From NCBI RefSeq assembly GCF_004152845.1, contig NZ_SEON01000006.1:186001-250000 (forward strand): a DNA stretch of 64,000 nt, given 5' to 3'. The notes beneath the pieces are model-generated. The model did not search any database and had not been told where the DNA came from. It saw only the letters and a program-made list of their open reading frames with translations. Positions 18,225 to 26,383 of this stretch are shown here, one piece after another (position 1 is the first letter of the stretch; each line of letters begins with the position of its first letter). The translations under genes and the position numbers were made by a program. This stretch comes from Sphingobium fuliginis. Its GTDB lineage: Bacteria; Pseudomonadota; Alphaproteobacteria; Sphingomonadales; Sphingomonadaceae.

Positions 18225-18613
18225 TCGCCCATATCTTCGAAGACCGGTGCACCGCCTGCCAGGCATGCGTTTCGGCCTGCCCCACCCATGTGCTGGATGC
18301 CGGGCCTGATGGCGCGCCCCGGATCGCGCGGCTGGACCAATGCCAGACCTGTTTCCTGTGCGAGCTTCATTGCGAAGCCGACGCGATCTATGTCGGTCCG
18401 GACCAGAGGCAGCCCGAAGCGATCTCGCCAGAGGCGATCCTGGCGTCCGGGCATCTGGGGCGGCTGCGCCACGACCATGGCTGGGACCGGGAGCCGGAGC
18501 CGGGCAGCACGGGCCATTTGCATGACTTCTGGCAGCTGGGCCCGCTGCTGCGCGAAGGCGCCGAGATCGCGGCGCGCCGCTATTCCGAACGCCAGGCGTC
18601 CGACAGGGCGTGA
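18221..18613 (+). CDS. AprB-like 4Fe-4S dicluster ferredoxin
   Basis: Electron-transfer protein of 130 aa translationally coupled to the AprA-like gene. Cluster one is CTACQACVSACP; cluster two is CQTCFLCELHCEADA, giving two 4Fe-4S sites. The C-terminal tail after DAIYVGP is long and ends in a polar helix, like the AprB tail that wraps AprA. It probably shuttles electrons between the flavoprotein and an unknown partner. It is the last gene of the rightward run; a strong inverted repeat follows before the convergent peroxiredoxin gene. Confidence 0.87.
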   Translation: MIAHIFEDRCTACQACVSACPTHVLDAGPDGAPRIARLDQCQTCFLCELHCEADAIYVGPDQRQPEAISPEAILASGHLGRLRHDHGWDREPEPGSTGHLHDFWQLGPLLREGAEIAARRYSERQASDRA

Positions 18614-18706
18614 GTGACGGACAGGGCGGGGAGCGATGCCGGCGCATGAGCCGGTTCTGCCGCTGTGAAACGATCGATCCATGACGCCTGAGCAGGCGGG
18701 CCGTCC

Positions 18707-18743
18707 CCTCGCCTTCCCCGCATTGGCCATGGGAAAGGCGAGG
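18707..18743. terminator. Bidirectional stem-loop between convergent genes
   Basis: Arms CCTCGCCTTCCCC and GGGAAAGGCGAGG pair at 12 of 13 positions around an 11-base loop. It lies between the ferredoxin stop (18613) and the stop of the convergent peroxiredoxin-like gene (18751), so it can serve both strands. Confidence 0.6.
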
Positions 18744-18750
18744 CGTTCCG

Positions 18751-19413
18751 TCAGCCGATATGCTGGTCCACATGGTGGAGGACGGTTTCCGCTTCGGGGC
18801 GGTCGAGCCAGTCGGGGCTGACCTGCAACCAGCGCAGCACGCGCCCCGCGCCGACGAGCAGGAAAGCGGGCTGGGGCAGTTCCCAACTGCCCGTGCCCGT
18901 CACTTCACCGATCCAGCCGGCCGGCGGCGGCGAGGGACGATGATCGGGCTGGAAACTGATGTTCAGCAGCCGCGCCAGCGCGTTATCCGCGTCGGTTGCG
19001 ACGAGAAAGGGCAGATCGTGCCGCGTCTTGACCTCCCGCAGCAGCAACGGCGGTTGCGGGCTCAACGCCACGAGCGGAATGCCGCGCTGGCGAAGGCCGG
19101 GGAACAGCGCATCGGCATAATAGGGCAAGGCGATGTTGCAGGCCGGACAACCGGCATAGCGGAAGAAGAGGAACAGCGCGGCGCCGCCTGCCGTGAGTTC
19201 GTCCAGGCCGAGGGTATCGCCCCCCACCTCCACGAAGGACAGAGGCGGCAGCACGGTGCCCGGCTGGGCCACGGCGGCGGGATCGAAACGGTCCAGCAAC
19301 TGCTTGCGTTGCCGGGCATTGCCCTCAAGCTGGGCCGGGGGCCAGCTCCTCTCCCGCTCCGCCTGCAAAGCGACATAGCGAGCCTTGAGCGTTTCGTTGA
19401 CTGTCGTGGCCAT
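18751..19413 (-). CDS. Peroxiredoxin/thioredoxin-fold (AhpC/TSA-like) protein
   Basis: A 220-aa redoxin starting at the ATG at 19413 behind GAAGGAG. The fold core is FLFFRYAGCPACNIALPYY, with a CxxC pair at C89 and C92. This places it nearer the thioredoxin-like redoxins than classical PxxxTxxC peroxiredoxins. No signal peptide, so cytosolic. It is convergent with the organosulfur run. Peroxiredoxins are known to be induced with sulfonate-utilisation genes in other bacteria, and the nearby amine oxidase would generate H2O2; either link is possible. Exact activity not determined. Confidence 0.8.
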   Translation of the reverse strand: MATTVNETLKARYVALQAERERSWPPAQLEGNARQRKQLLDRFDPAAVAQPGTVLPPLSFVEVGGDTLGLDELTAGGAALFLFFRYAGCPACNIALPYYADALFPGLRQRGIPLVALSPQPPLLLREVKTRHDLPFLVATDADNALARLLNISFQPDHRPSPPPAGWIGEVTGTGSWELPQPAFLLVGAGRVLRWLQVSPDWLDRPEAETVLHHVDQHIG

Positions 19414-19625
19414 GATGATCTCCTTCGCCGTGCACCTCCCCCATTTTGGCGGCGACCGGCGACCGCCACCAATGAGACTTGCCCGGCCAATCACGAAGAA
19501 TGATCATAGATCGGTTGCATTCGAGGGGGCCCGAGCCGGCGAACGGGCCGGTTTTCGTGAGAATTTCCCGGTCGGGTGGGCCTGTGCCGGCATGGAGATC
19601 GAAACTGGCCATCGCAGACGGGCCC

Positions 19626-19660
19626 AGGCTCAGGACCCATTACTGGCGGGTCCTGAGCCT
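19626..19660 (-). terminator. 13-bp perfect hairpin overlapping the regulator stop codon
   Basis: Arms AGGCTCAGGACCC and GGGTCCTGAGCCT are perfectly complementary around a 9-base loop. The TAG stop of the PAS-LuxR gene (19659-19661) lies within the base of the stem. There is no T-run, but stem strength makes it a good candidate for a transcript end. Confidence 0.6.
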
Positions 19661-21170
19661 AGGTGACGCCCCGCTGTTCACCGCCCTCGCCGCTCGCCGG
19701 CGTGATCCCGGCGGCCAGGGCGAGCTGAAGCAGTTCGGTCAGGCTGTTCGCGTTCAGCCGATTCATCACCTGGGCGCGGTGCAGTTCGACCGTCCGGGGG
19801 CTGATGCCGAGCTTCTGGCCGATGATCTTGTTGGTCCCGCCGTCGACCAGGCCGACCAGCACCTCGCGTTCGCGGGGTGTCAGTCGCGCGATGCGGGCGC
19901 TGGCGTTTTCGTCCCGCGTTGGCGCCCGCGCCGAAGCCTGGCACTCCGCAATGGCGCCGGCAAGGCTGGCGCGCATCGACGCCTCGTCTCCGGCAAGGAT
20001 GTAGTCGACGGCTCCCGCCTTCATCGCGGAAACCGCGCACGTCACATCGGCACCCGCCATGTCCAGCGCGATGGTGGGTATCGTGATCGCCCGCGCCCTG
20101 AGCTCGCGTGGCACGGACAGCCCCTCGTCCCGCCCCTTGCGCAGGTCCAGGAGCACGCAGCCCGGCGAGAGGACGGGCGCCATGTCGAGAAAGGCGGAAC
20201 CGCTGTCGAACGTCCGTCCGCGATAACCCAGCGCCCGAACCAGCGCGCTCAGCTTGCGCGCCTCGGCCGCCTTGCCGCTCACCACATAGACATGGCGGAC
20301 ATCGTCCTGGGTCAGGTCTTCGGTGATCCCGCCGATCCGGGTCACAGCGCCCGCGTCGTCGAAAATCGGAAAGCTGGTGTCCCGAAGCCAGCGCATGGCG
20401 CCATCGCGGGGCCGCACGATCCGGTATTCGAACTGCACGACGTCTCCGGCCTTCACGGCGGCGAGGGCGTGGCCAACCTGCGGGCGATCCTCGGGGTGCA
20501 CGTCCTTCATCCATTCGGCGAAGTCGCTCGCCGCCTCCTGGCAGGGCACGCCCCAGATCCGCTCATAGGCGGCGCTCCGGTAGATGATCGCGCCGGCGAC
20601 CGGGTCGCCGATCCAGATCAGGTTGCTGCTATGCGCGGCGAAGCTGCGGAATTGCGCCTCGCTCGCGCGGATCGCGGCCTCCGCCCGCCGCTGCGCCGTC
20701 ACGTCGATCGCGGCGCCGATGAACCCGACCGCGCGCCCGTCGGTGAAGCTTGTGCGGCCGGAGGTGGCGATGCGGCGCGTGATGCCGTCTTCTTTCCCGA
20801 TCACGCGATATTCGACATTATAGCTGCCGTCGCCACGGGGATCGACGCAGCGCGCGATCGCATCGCGGACCGGCTGGCGATCGTCGGGATGAATGCCGGC
20901 TTCGAACAGCGTCATGTCGACCGGCGTATCGGCAGGCAGGCCCCACATCGCCCTTAGCCGCTCGTCCCACTCCAGCGATCCGGTGTCCGGGTTCCACGAG
21001 TAGATGCCGATGCCCACCAGTTCGGTCGCCGCCCTCAGACGGGCTTCGCTACTGCGAAGGGCGTCCGCGAACCGCCGCCATTCGCTGGTGTCGCGCGCCG
21101 GCCCGTCGTCGTCGGAACAGAGCGCTTCGCTGCCTTCCCGGGCGGCCGTTGGTCGTAACTCTTGCACCAC
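19659..21170 (-). CDS. PAS-PAS-pseudoreceiver-LuxR transcriptional regulator
   Basis: About 503 aa from the GTG at 21170 (GAGGAG ten bases upstream); the start is not certain. Two PAS_3-type sensor domains occupy roughly residues 40-165 and 170-290 (IYSWNPDTGSLEW, IGAAIDVTAQRRAE, ITEDLTQDD). A FixJ-like receiver-shaped domain follows (VYVVSGK, CVLLDLRKG, SAMKAGAVDYI), then a LuxR helix-turn-helix (LTPREREVLVGLVDGGTNKIIGQ... SPRTVELHR). The receiver lacks the acidic pair and the C-terminal lysine of true receivers. So it is probably a one-component sensor-regulator controlled through the PAS domains. It is divergent from the alcohol dehydrogenase gene, a possible target. Confidence 0.87.
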   Translation of the reverse strand: MVQELRPTAAREGSEALCSDDDGPARDTSEWRRFADALRSSEARLRAATELVGIGIYSWNPDTGSLEWDERLRAMWGLPADTPVDMTLFEAGIHPDDRQPVRDAIARCVDPRGDGSYNVEYRVIGKEDGITRRIATSGRTSFTDGRAVGFIGAAIDVTAQRRAEAAIRASEAQFRSFAAHSSNLIWIGDPVAGAIIYRSAAYERIWGVPCQEAASDFAEWMKDVHPEDRPQVGHALAAVKAGDVVQFEYRIVRPRDGAMRWLRDTSFPIFDDAGAVTRIGGITEDLTQDDVRHVYVVSGKAAEARKLSALVRALGYRGRTFDSGSAFLDMAPVLSPGCVLLDLRKGRDEGLSVPRELRARAITIPTIALDMAGADVTCAVSAMKAGAVDYILAGDEASMRASLAGAIAECQASARAPTRDENASARIARLTPREREVLVGLVDGGTNKIIGQKLGISPRTVELHRAQVMNRLNANSLTELLQLALAAGITPASGEGGEQRGVT

Positions 21171-21305
21171 GGCGCCGGCTCTCCTCAAACGCTTGCCGCC
21201 CAGTCGGCAAAAGCCGCTGACCGGGGAAGGTTCCCTAGGGATCGCCCTTATGGGTTGCGGGCGGGGCGAGCCCCAGATGGGCGCCATCCAACCAAGGAGA
21301 CCGGC

Positions 21306-22481
21306 ATGAAAGCCCTAGTCTGGCACGGCAAGGAGGACATCCGATATGATACCGTATCCGATCCTTCGATCGAAAACCCCCGCGACGCCATAATCAAGGT
21401 TACAAGCTGCGCGATTTGCGGTTCCGACCTTCACCTTTTCCACAATCTGATCCCTGCCATGCTGCCCGGCGACATCATGGGCCATGAGACGATGGGCGAA
21501 GTCGTCGAAGTGGGCAGCGCGGCCAAGGATTCGCTCAAGAAAGGCGACCGCGTCGTCATACCCTTCACGATCCAGTGCGGAGAATGCGACCAGTGCCGGC
21601 GCGGCAACTTCTCGGTCTGTCAGCGGACGAACCGGAAGGGCGGACTGGGCGACAAGGCCTTCGGCCACAGGACGGCGGGGCTGTTCGGATACACCCACCT
21701 GACCGGGGGCTATCCGGGCGGTCAGGCCGAATATCTGCGCGTGCCGTTCGCGGACACCACGCACATCAAGGTGCCCGACGGGATCGAGGACGAGAAGCTC
21801 CTCTTCCTCTCCGACATCCTGCCGACGGGATGGCAGGCCGCCGTTCAGGCCGACATCCAGCCGGGCGATACGGTGGCGGTCTGGGGCTGCGGCCCGGTCG
21901 GCCAGATGACGATCCGGTCGGCCATCCTGCTGGGCGCCGAGCAGGTGATCGGCATCGACCACCTTCCCGAACGCCTGTCCATGGCCGCGGCGGCGGGCGC
22001 CATCACCATCAACTTCGAGGAGGAAAGCGTCGTCGAGCGGCTGAACGAGCTTACCGGCGGAGAGGGGCCGCACAAGTGCATCGACGCCGTCGGCACCGAG
22101 AGCCATGTCAATCTGGGCCAGCCGGACACGCTGATCGACCGCGCCAAGCAGATGCTGATGGTGGAGAACGACCGGCCGCATGTGCTGCGCGAGATGATCT
22201 ATGTCTGCCGGCCTGCCGGCGTCATCTCGATCATCGGGGTCTATCTTGGCTTGGTCGACAAGATTCCGATGGGGCAAGCCATGAACAAGGGCCTGACCTT
22301 CCGCATGGCGCAGGCGCACGTCCCGCGCTGGACGGGCGATCTCCTCCGCAGGATCGAGGATGGCCAGATCGACCCCTCGTTCGTCATCACCCACAAGGTC
22401 GACCTGTCCCAAGGTCCCGAGATGTACGCCACGTTCCGCGACAAGGCGGATGGCTGCATCAAGGTCATGCTCCAACCCTGA
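21306..22481 (+). CDS. Zinc-dependent alcohol dehydrogenase (formaldehyde-dehydrogenase-like MDR family)
   Basis: NAD(P)-dependent medium-chain dehydrogenase, 391 aa from the ATG at 21306 behind AAGGAG. Catalytic zinc ligands are C38 (CGSD) with H60-E61 (GHE). The structural zinc site has C91, C94, C97 and C105 (CGECDQCRRGNFSVC). The Rossmann motif is WGCGPVGQM. The long insert after the structural zinc site and the C-terminal pattern resemble the glutathione-independent formaldehyde-dehydrogenase-like subgroup. Two same-strand genes follow (small membrane protein, DJ-1/PfpI), a set often linked to stress. Substrate unknown. Confidence 0.93.
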   Translation: MKALVWHGKEDIRYDTVSDPSIENPRDAIIKVTSCAICGSDLHLFHNLIPAMLPGDIMGHETMGEVVEVGSAAKDSLKKGDRVVIPFTIQCGECDQCRRGNFSVCQRTNRKGGLGDKAFGHRTAGLFGYTHLTGGYPGGQAEYLRVPFADTTHIKVPDGIEDEKLLFLSDILPTGWQAAVQADIQPGDTVAVWGCGPVGQMTIRSAILLGAEQVIGIDHLPERLSMAAAAGAITINFEEESVVERLNELTGGEGPHKCIDAVGTESHVNLGQPDTLIDRAKQMLMVENDRPHVLREMIYVCRPAGVISIIGVYLGLVDKIPMGQAMNKGLTFRMAQAHVPRWTGDLLRRIEDGQIDPSFVITHKVDLSQGPEMYATFRDKADGCIKVMLQP

Positions 22482-22492
22482 AGGAAGCACCC

Positions 22493-23083
22493 ATGCCTCT
22501 CACCAATCTCACCGGTATCGCGCGCTCCGACGGGGACCCCCGCGTCGAGCAGAAGGGTCCAAGTTCGATGAGCAGTGCCGACCGGCTGGCGCGCGCGCTC
22601 GGCTGGTTCTCCATCGGCCTGGGCATCACCGAACTGGTGGCGCCCGGGCGCATCGCCCGCGCGCTGGGCCTTGACGACAAGGCAGGCCTGATCCGCGCCT
22701 ATGGCGTGCGCGAATTGGCCAGCGCGATCCCGACCCTGTCGGTGGACAAGCCGCTGGGGCTTGCAGCCCGGATCGGCGGCGACGCGCTCGACCTGGCCAC
22801 CCTGGCAACCGGCTTGCACCGCGACAATCCCAAGCGCGGCAATGCCGCGATCGCCATCGCCCTGGTGGCGGGAATCACCCTGCTCGACATCCTCGCCTAT
22901 ACGGGCGTCAAGGCTGTGCACCGCCGCGACCCACATTCCGGGGAGCGGGACTATTCCGATCGGTCGGGCCTTCCGCGGGGACCGCAGGCCTCACGCGGGC
23001 TTGCCCGCGGGGACTTCGACATTCCGCCGGATTATCGGGCGGAGGGCCAGACGGCGGACGCTGTTCCTCACCTGGTCGCCTAG
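22493..23083 (+). CDS. Small membrane-associated protein of unknown function
   Basis: 196 aa from the ATG at 22493, 11 bases after the dehydrogenase stop, with GAAGGAAG upstream. I see two or three hydrophobic segments (GWFSIGLGITELVAPG, then AAIAIALVAGITLLDILAY) and a charged, proline-rich C-terminal tail of about 50 residues. No catalytic motif is recognisable. Close spacing implies co-transcription with the alcohol dehydrogenase. Similar DUF4267-like hydrophobic proteins accompany oxidoreductases in other proteobacteria, but I do not assign a role. Confidence 0.75.
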   Translation: MPLTNLTGIARSDGDPRVEQKGPSSMSSADRLARALGWFSIGLGITELVAPGRIARALGLDDKAGLIRAYGVRELASAIPTLSVDKPLGLAARIGGDALDLATLATGLHRDNPKRGNAAIAIALVAGITLLDILAYTGVKAVHRRDPHSGERDYSDRSGLPRGPQASRGLARGDFDIPPDYRAEGQTADAVPHLVA

Positions 23084-23164
23084 CGTCGCCAATCCCTGAC
23101 CCGGCGAAGGCGTTCGCCGGCGACAGCGGAGCCCGGCCGCACTTTGAACGAATGAGGGATGATC

Positions 23165-23911
23165 ATGGATCGAACCGGCAAAATCCTTATCGTCGTGACC
23201 AATGTCGACCAATATGATCGAGTGGGGTTCAGGACCGGCCTCTGGCTTGGGGAGCTTACCCATTTCTGGGATGCGGTCGAGGAGCACGGCTTCCAAAGCG
23301 AGATTGCGAGCCCGTCGGGCGGCTGGGTCCCGCTCGATCCCCAGGGGCTGATGATGCCCGAAATGGGGCACAACAGCCGCCTTGGCGGCGGCGTCACCCG
23401 CCATTATCGTGACAGGCAGTTCATGGACCGCCTCAACCACAGCCTGCCGCTTGGCGAGGTCAGCGTCGCGGACTATGACGCCATCTATCTGGCGGGCGGC
23501 CATGGCACGATGTGGGACTTCCGCTCGCCCGAGCTTGGCCGCCTCCTTGCCGAATTCCACGACAGCGGGAAGATCGTATCCGCCGTCTGCCATGGCCCGG
23601 TGGGGTTCATGGAGGCAAGGCTGGGCGACGGCCGTTGGCTTGTGCAGGACAGGGACCTGACCGCCTTCTCCTGGGCCGAGGAACAGGCCGACAATCGCGA
23701 AGACATCGTGCCGTTCAACCTGGAGGAAGAATTGAAGGCGCGCGGCGCGCGCTACACCAAGGCTGTCTTGCCGTTCGGCAAGCATGTCGTGGAGGACGGG
23801 CGGCTGATCACCGGCCAGAACCCGGCGAGCGCGCGCGGCGTCGGCGAAGCGGTCGCCCAGGCCCTGCGGAAGTCCGCGCCACCGGTCCACGGGGATGCCG
23901 CCGCCATATAA
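23165..23911 (+). CDS. DJ-1/PfpI superfamily protein (Hsp31-like)
   Basis: 248 aa from the ATG at 23165; an ATG six bases earlier abuts the GAGGG ribosome site, so the later one is better. The nucleophile elbow is SAVCHGPVG with C142-H143, and E30 is placed as the third active-site acid. A GGHGTMWDF stretch is characteristic of Hsp31-type members. These act as glyoxalases (glutathione-independent methylglyoxal hydration) or holdase chaperones. It follows the dehydrogenase and membrane protein on the same strand, fitting a carbonyl-stress unit. Exact activity inferred only. Confidence 0.9.
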   Translation: MDRTGKILIVVTNVDQYDRVGFRTGLWLGELTHFWDAVEEHGFQSEIASPSGGWVPLDPQGLMMPEMGHNSRLGGGVTRHYRDRQFMDRLNHSLPLGEVSVADYDAIYLAGGHGTMWDFRSPELGRLLAEFHDSGKIVSAVCHGPVGFMEARLGDGRWLVQDRDLTAFSWAEEQADNREDIVPFNLEEELKARGARYTKAVLPFGKHVVEDGRLITGQNPASARGVGEAVAQALRKSAPPVHGDAAAI

Positions 23912-24003
23912 GGGTCGAGGAGCCGAAAGAGCGCGCCGGTGGGAACCGGACTGCCGACCGGGCGCAGATCCCCGGCCGCCCGATTGCCTGTTGAGGGTAG
24001 GAC

Positions 24004-25095
24004 ATGATCATCGAACAGATATTCGGCGCGGCGTTGATCCTGCTGTTCCTCGCCGACATCTTCCTGACCGTGCTCTATGCGCGGGCGGGCACCGGGCTGC
24101 TCGCGCCCCACTGGAACCGTGGGATGTGGGCGCTGCTCCACGCCATCGCCGGGCTGTCGGGCAGGCGTCGCGGCACGATGCTCTCATTCGCCGGCCCGCT
24201 CATCGTCGTTTCGCTGATAGGCTTTTGGGCGATCGGCCTTTCGCTGGGCGCTGCGCTCGTGATCCGGCCGGAACTCGGCACCGCGATCCGGCCGTCCAGC
24301 GGCGAGTCCCCGACCGACTTCGTGACAGCGCTTCTGGTCGCGGGGAACAGTCTGTCGATCGTCGGGGGCGGCGATTATTCGCCGCACACGACCGGCACGC
24401 GCCTGCTCTTCCTCATAAATTCGCTGATCGGCGCGTCGGTGCTGTCACTGGTGCTGAGCTATCTCGTCCAGGTCTATTCCGGCCTGCGCGAACGCAATGT
24501 CCTGGCGCTCGCGGTTGACCTGATGACTGACGGAACCGGCGATGCGGCGGTGATGCTGGCGCGGCTCATGCCGGAAGGCGAGGCGAGCAACGCGGCCAGC
24601 GAGCTGGGCAATCTCGCCCGATCGCTCGCCGCGACCAAGGAGGCGCACCATTTCTATCCGCTGCTGTTCTACTTCCGCTTCGAGGAGCCGCTCTACGCCG
24701 TGTCGCGGTTGACCTTCGTCCTGCTCGACGCGGCTACCCTGATCGAAACCGCGCTGGATTCGCGGCGCCATGGCGCTGCGGCGGCCTTCGCCCCGGCCGC
24801 CTCGATGCGACGCGGCGCCCGGCTGCTGCTGGAGACGCTGGATTCGAACTTCCCGACCGCCGACGTCCGCAGCGATGCCGCCGCCGAGGCCCAGCGCCTC
24901 CGCCAAAGCTATCTGCATGCGACCCGGACGCTCAGAAACGCCGGGATCGCGGTGAAGGCGGACGGCATCGAGGCATATGTCGCGGCGCGCCAGGAATGGG
25001 AACCGCTGGTCCGGCGCGTTGCACCGACCCTGGGCTATGCCATGCCCGAGATCGACCGGCGGCCTGCGCGAACGGAGACAGGCGCCGCATATTGA
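24004..25095 (+). CDS. Two-pore-helix/ion-channel-like membrane protein with altered K+ filter
   Basis: 363 aa. Hydrophobic segments lie at about residues 5-27, 60-88 and 132-157, with a pore-loop-like stretch ahead of the last. The loop reads SIVGGGDYSPHT (G121-G122-G123-D124), aligning with the potassium-channel filter T-x-G-Y-G-D but with glycine in place of tyrosine. The C-terminal ~200 residues are cytosolic, helical and unrecognised. It is the last rightward gene of the stress-like group. An ion-channel-family membrane protein is likely; true potassium selectivity is doubtful given the substitution. Confidence 0.75.
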   Translation: MIIEQIFGAALILLFLADIFLTVLYARAGTGLLAPHWNRGMWALLHAIAGLSGRRRGTMLSFAGPLIVVSLIGFWAIGLSLGAALVIRPELGTAIRPSSGESPTDFVTALLVAGNSLSIVGGGDYSPHTTGTRLLFLINSLIGASVLSLVLSYLVQVYSGLRERNVLALAVDLMTDGTGDAAVMLARLMPEGEASNAASELGNLARSLAATKEAHHFYPLLFYFRFEEPLYAVSRLTFVLLDAATLIETALDSRRHGAAAAFAPAASMRRGARLLLETLDSNFPTADVRSDAAAEAQRLRQSYLHATRTLRNAGIAVKADGIEAYVAARQEWEPLVRRVAPTLGYAMPEIDRRPARTETGAAY

Positions 25096-25116
25096 CGCTT
25101 GCGATTTGGGCTGCCG

Positions 25117-25132
25117 ACCGCAATTCTGCGGT
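25117..25132. terminator. Short stem-loop between convergent channel and LysR genes
   Basis: ACCGCA-ATTC-TGCGGT, a 6-bp stem with a 4-base loop, 22 bases past the channel stop. The remaining ~190 bases up to 25319 show no gene. Confidence 0.3.
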
Positions 25133-25319
25133 GAAGATTGGAGACGGTCGTTGTTAGGATCAGAGGCACCCATGGGACCGCCAATGATCGCCCAAAAGGA
25201 CAGGTATCGCAAAAGATAGTGGTGCGTCCGATCTGCCGGCATGAACGTCGTGTAGCTGAAGAACGCCATCCTGTCGCAAGTGACTGGAGCCTTTAGATCG
25301 AAGAGCTGATGGATCGAAA

Positions 25320-26210
25320 TCACCCACGGCGCGCTTCCCCGTTGCCGACGACTTCGCGAAAGAACAAAGCCAGGCGGTCGCGCGTGCCCTGATCGAGAGA
25401 TTGGGAGAGGAACAGCCGCCTCTCCCAGGTGCCGACCTTGACGATCGGCACCAGGCGGTGTTGGCGATCCAGCCTCTGCACAGTGGAATGCAGCATGATG
25501 ACGGCCCCCGCGCCCTGCGTGGCCAGTTCCACGGCAACCTCGTGATGCTGCACCTCGCTGTGCAAAACCGGTTGCATGACTCCGGCCGATGCGAGCATGC
25601 GCAGTTGGTCGCAGGTTCGCAGCGGCGGAATGTTCCAACTGATGAAGGGGAGCGACTGCAAGCCCCTTAGCTTCGCCTGGTCGCGCAGCTCCCGCGTGGC
25701 GAAGACGAAGGCCGGCTCTGCGAAGATCGGTTCGAACCCGCCTTGCGGATCGGATTGCTCGCGGGAAAATATCGCGCAGTCCAGAATGCCCCGCGCCACC
25801 TGGTCGTCGACGTCCGCCCCAGACGCATTGTGGACGAAATCCAGGGCAATGTCGGCATTCTCCATCAGGAAACGCGGCAGCGCGGGCCGCACATATTCGT
25901 TAAGCAGGAAGGTGCCGATGAAGATGCGCAGCTTCTGCGGCGTCGCCCCGCGGAACAGCCGCCCCAGCTCATGCCCCTTCTGGACGAAGGTCTTGACGCC
26001 TTCCTGGAAGCGTTCGCCTTCGGCTGTCAGGCGCATGCTGCGTCCCGCCCTGCGGTGGAACAGGGTGGCGCCGATCTGCTGTTCCAAGGCGCGCATCTGC
26101 TCGCTGACGGCGGCCTGCGATATGCGCAGATTTTCCGACGCCTGACGGAAAGACTGCGCCCGGCCGACCGCCAGGAAGATTTCCAACTGGCGCGGCGTGA
26201 AACGGAACAT
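25320..26210 (-). CDS. LysR-family transcriptional regulator of the sulfatase module
   Basis: 296 aa from the ATG at 26210 behind GGGAGA. The N-terminal winged helix-turn-helix is canonical (LEIFLAVGRAQSFRQASENLRISQAAVSEQ). The C-terminal substrate-binding domain is of the periplasmic-binding-protein fold and carries the usual dimer interface. It is transcribed away from a TBDR and a sulfatase, so it most likely controls them and itself; a T-N11-A type inverted repeat lies in the shared intergenic region. The coinducer may be a sulfur metabolite or the sulfate ester. It ends convergent to the channel gene. Confidence 0.92.
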   Translation of the reverse strand: MFRFTPRQLEIFLAVGRAQSFRQASENLRISQAAVSEQMRALEQQIGATLFHRRAGRSMRLTAEGERFQEGVKTFVQKGHELGRLFRGATPQKLRIFIGTFLLNEYVRPALPRFLMENADIALDFVHNASGADVDDQVARGILDCAIFSREQSDPQGGFEPIFAEPAFVFATRELRDQAKLRGLQSLPFISWNIPPLRTCDQLRMLASAGVMQPVLHSEVQHHEVAVELATQGAGAVIMLHSTVQRLDRQHRLVPIVKVGTWERRLFLSQSLDQGTRDRLALFFREVVGNGEARRG

Positions 26211-26272
26211 GGCCGATCTCTCCCCCTGCTGCTGCCGCGCCTCTGCGGGCGCTGCACCAGGGTATAGGCTGC

Positions 26273-26292
26273 ACCTTGTCACCGGGCAAGGT
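26273..26292. promoter_or_regulatory. Candidate LysR operator between regulator and TBDR
   Basis: ACCTTG-N8-CAAGGT, perfect 6-bp arms, containing T-N11-A spacing typical of LysR boxes. It lies 63 bases upstream of the LysR start and 92 bases upstream of the TBDR start, a usual position for a divergent LysR site. Confidence 0.5.
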
Positions 26293-26345
26293 CGAGCCCC
26301 ATTGTCCTGCCGCCTCCTTATGGCGACAGTGCCCGGAACAAGCGG

Positions 26346-26364
26346 GGCCGACGGATGATCGGCC
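26346..26364 (+). promoter_or_regulatory. Inverted repeat just upstream of the TBDR ribosome site
   Basis: GGCCGA-N7-TCGGCC directly before the GGAGGGGGAG ribosome site of the receptor gene. It could be an mRNA hairpin in the leader or an operator; the sequence alone does not decide. Confidence 0.3.
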
Positions 26365-26383
26365 AGATCATGGAGGGGGAGAT

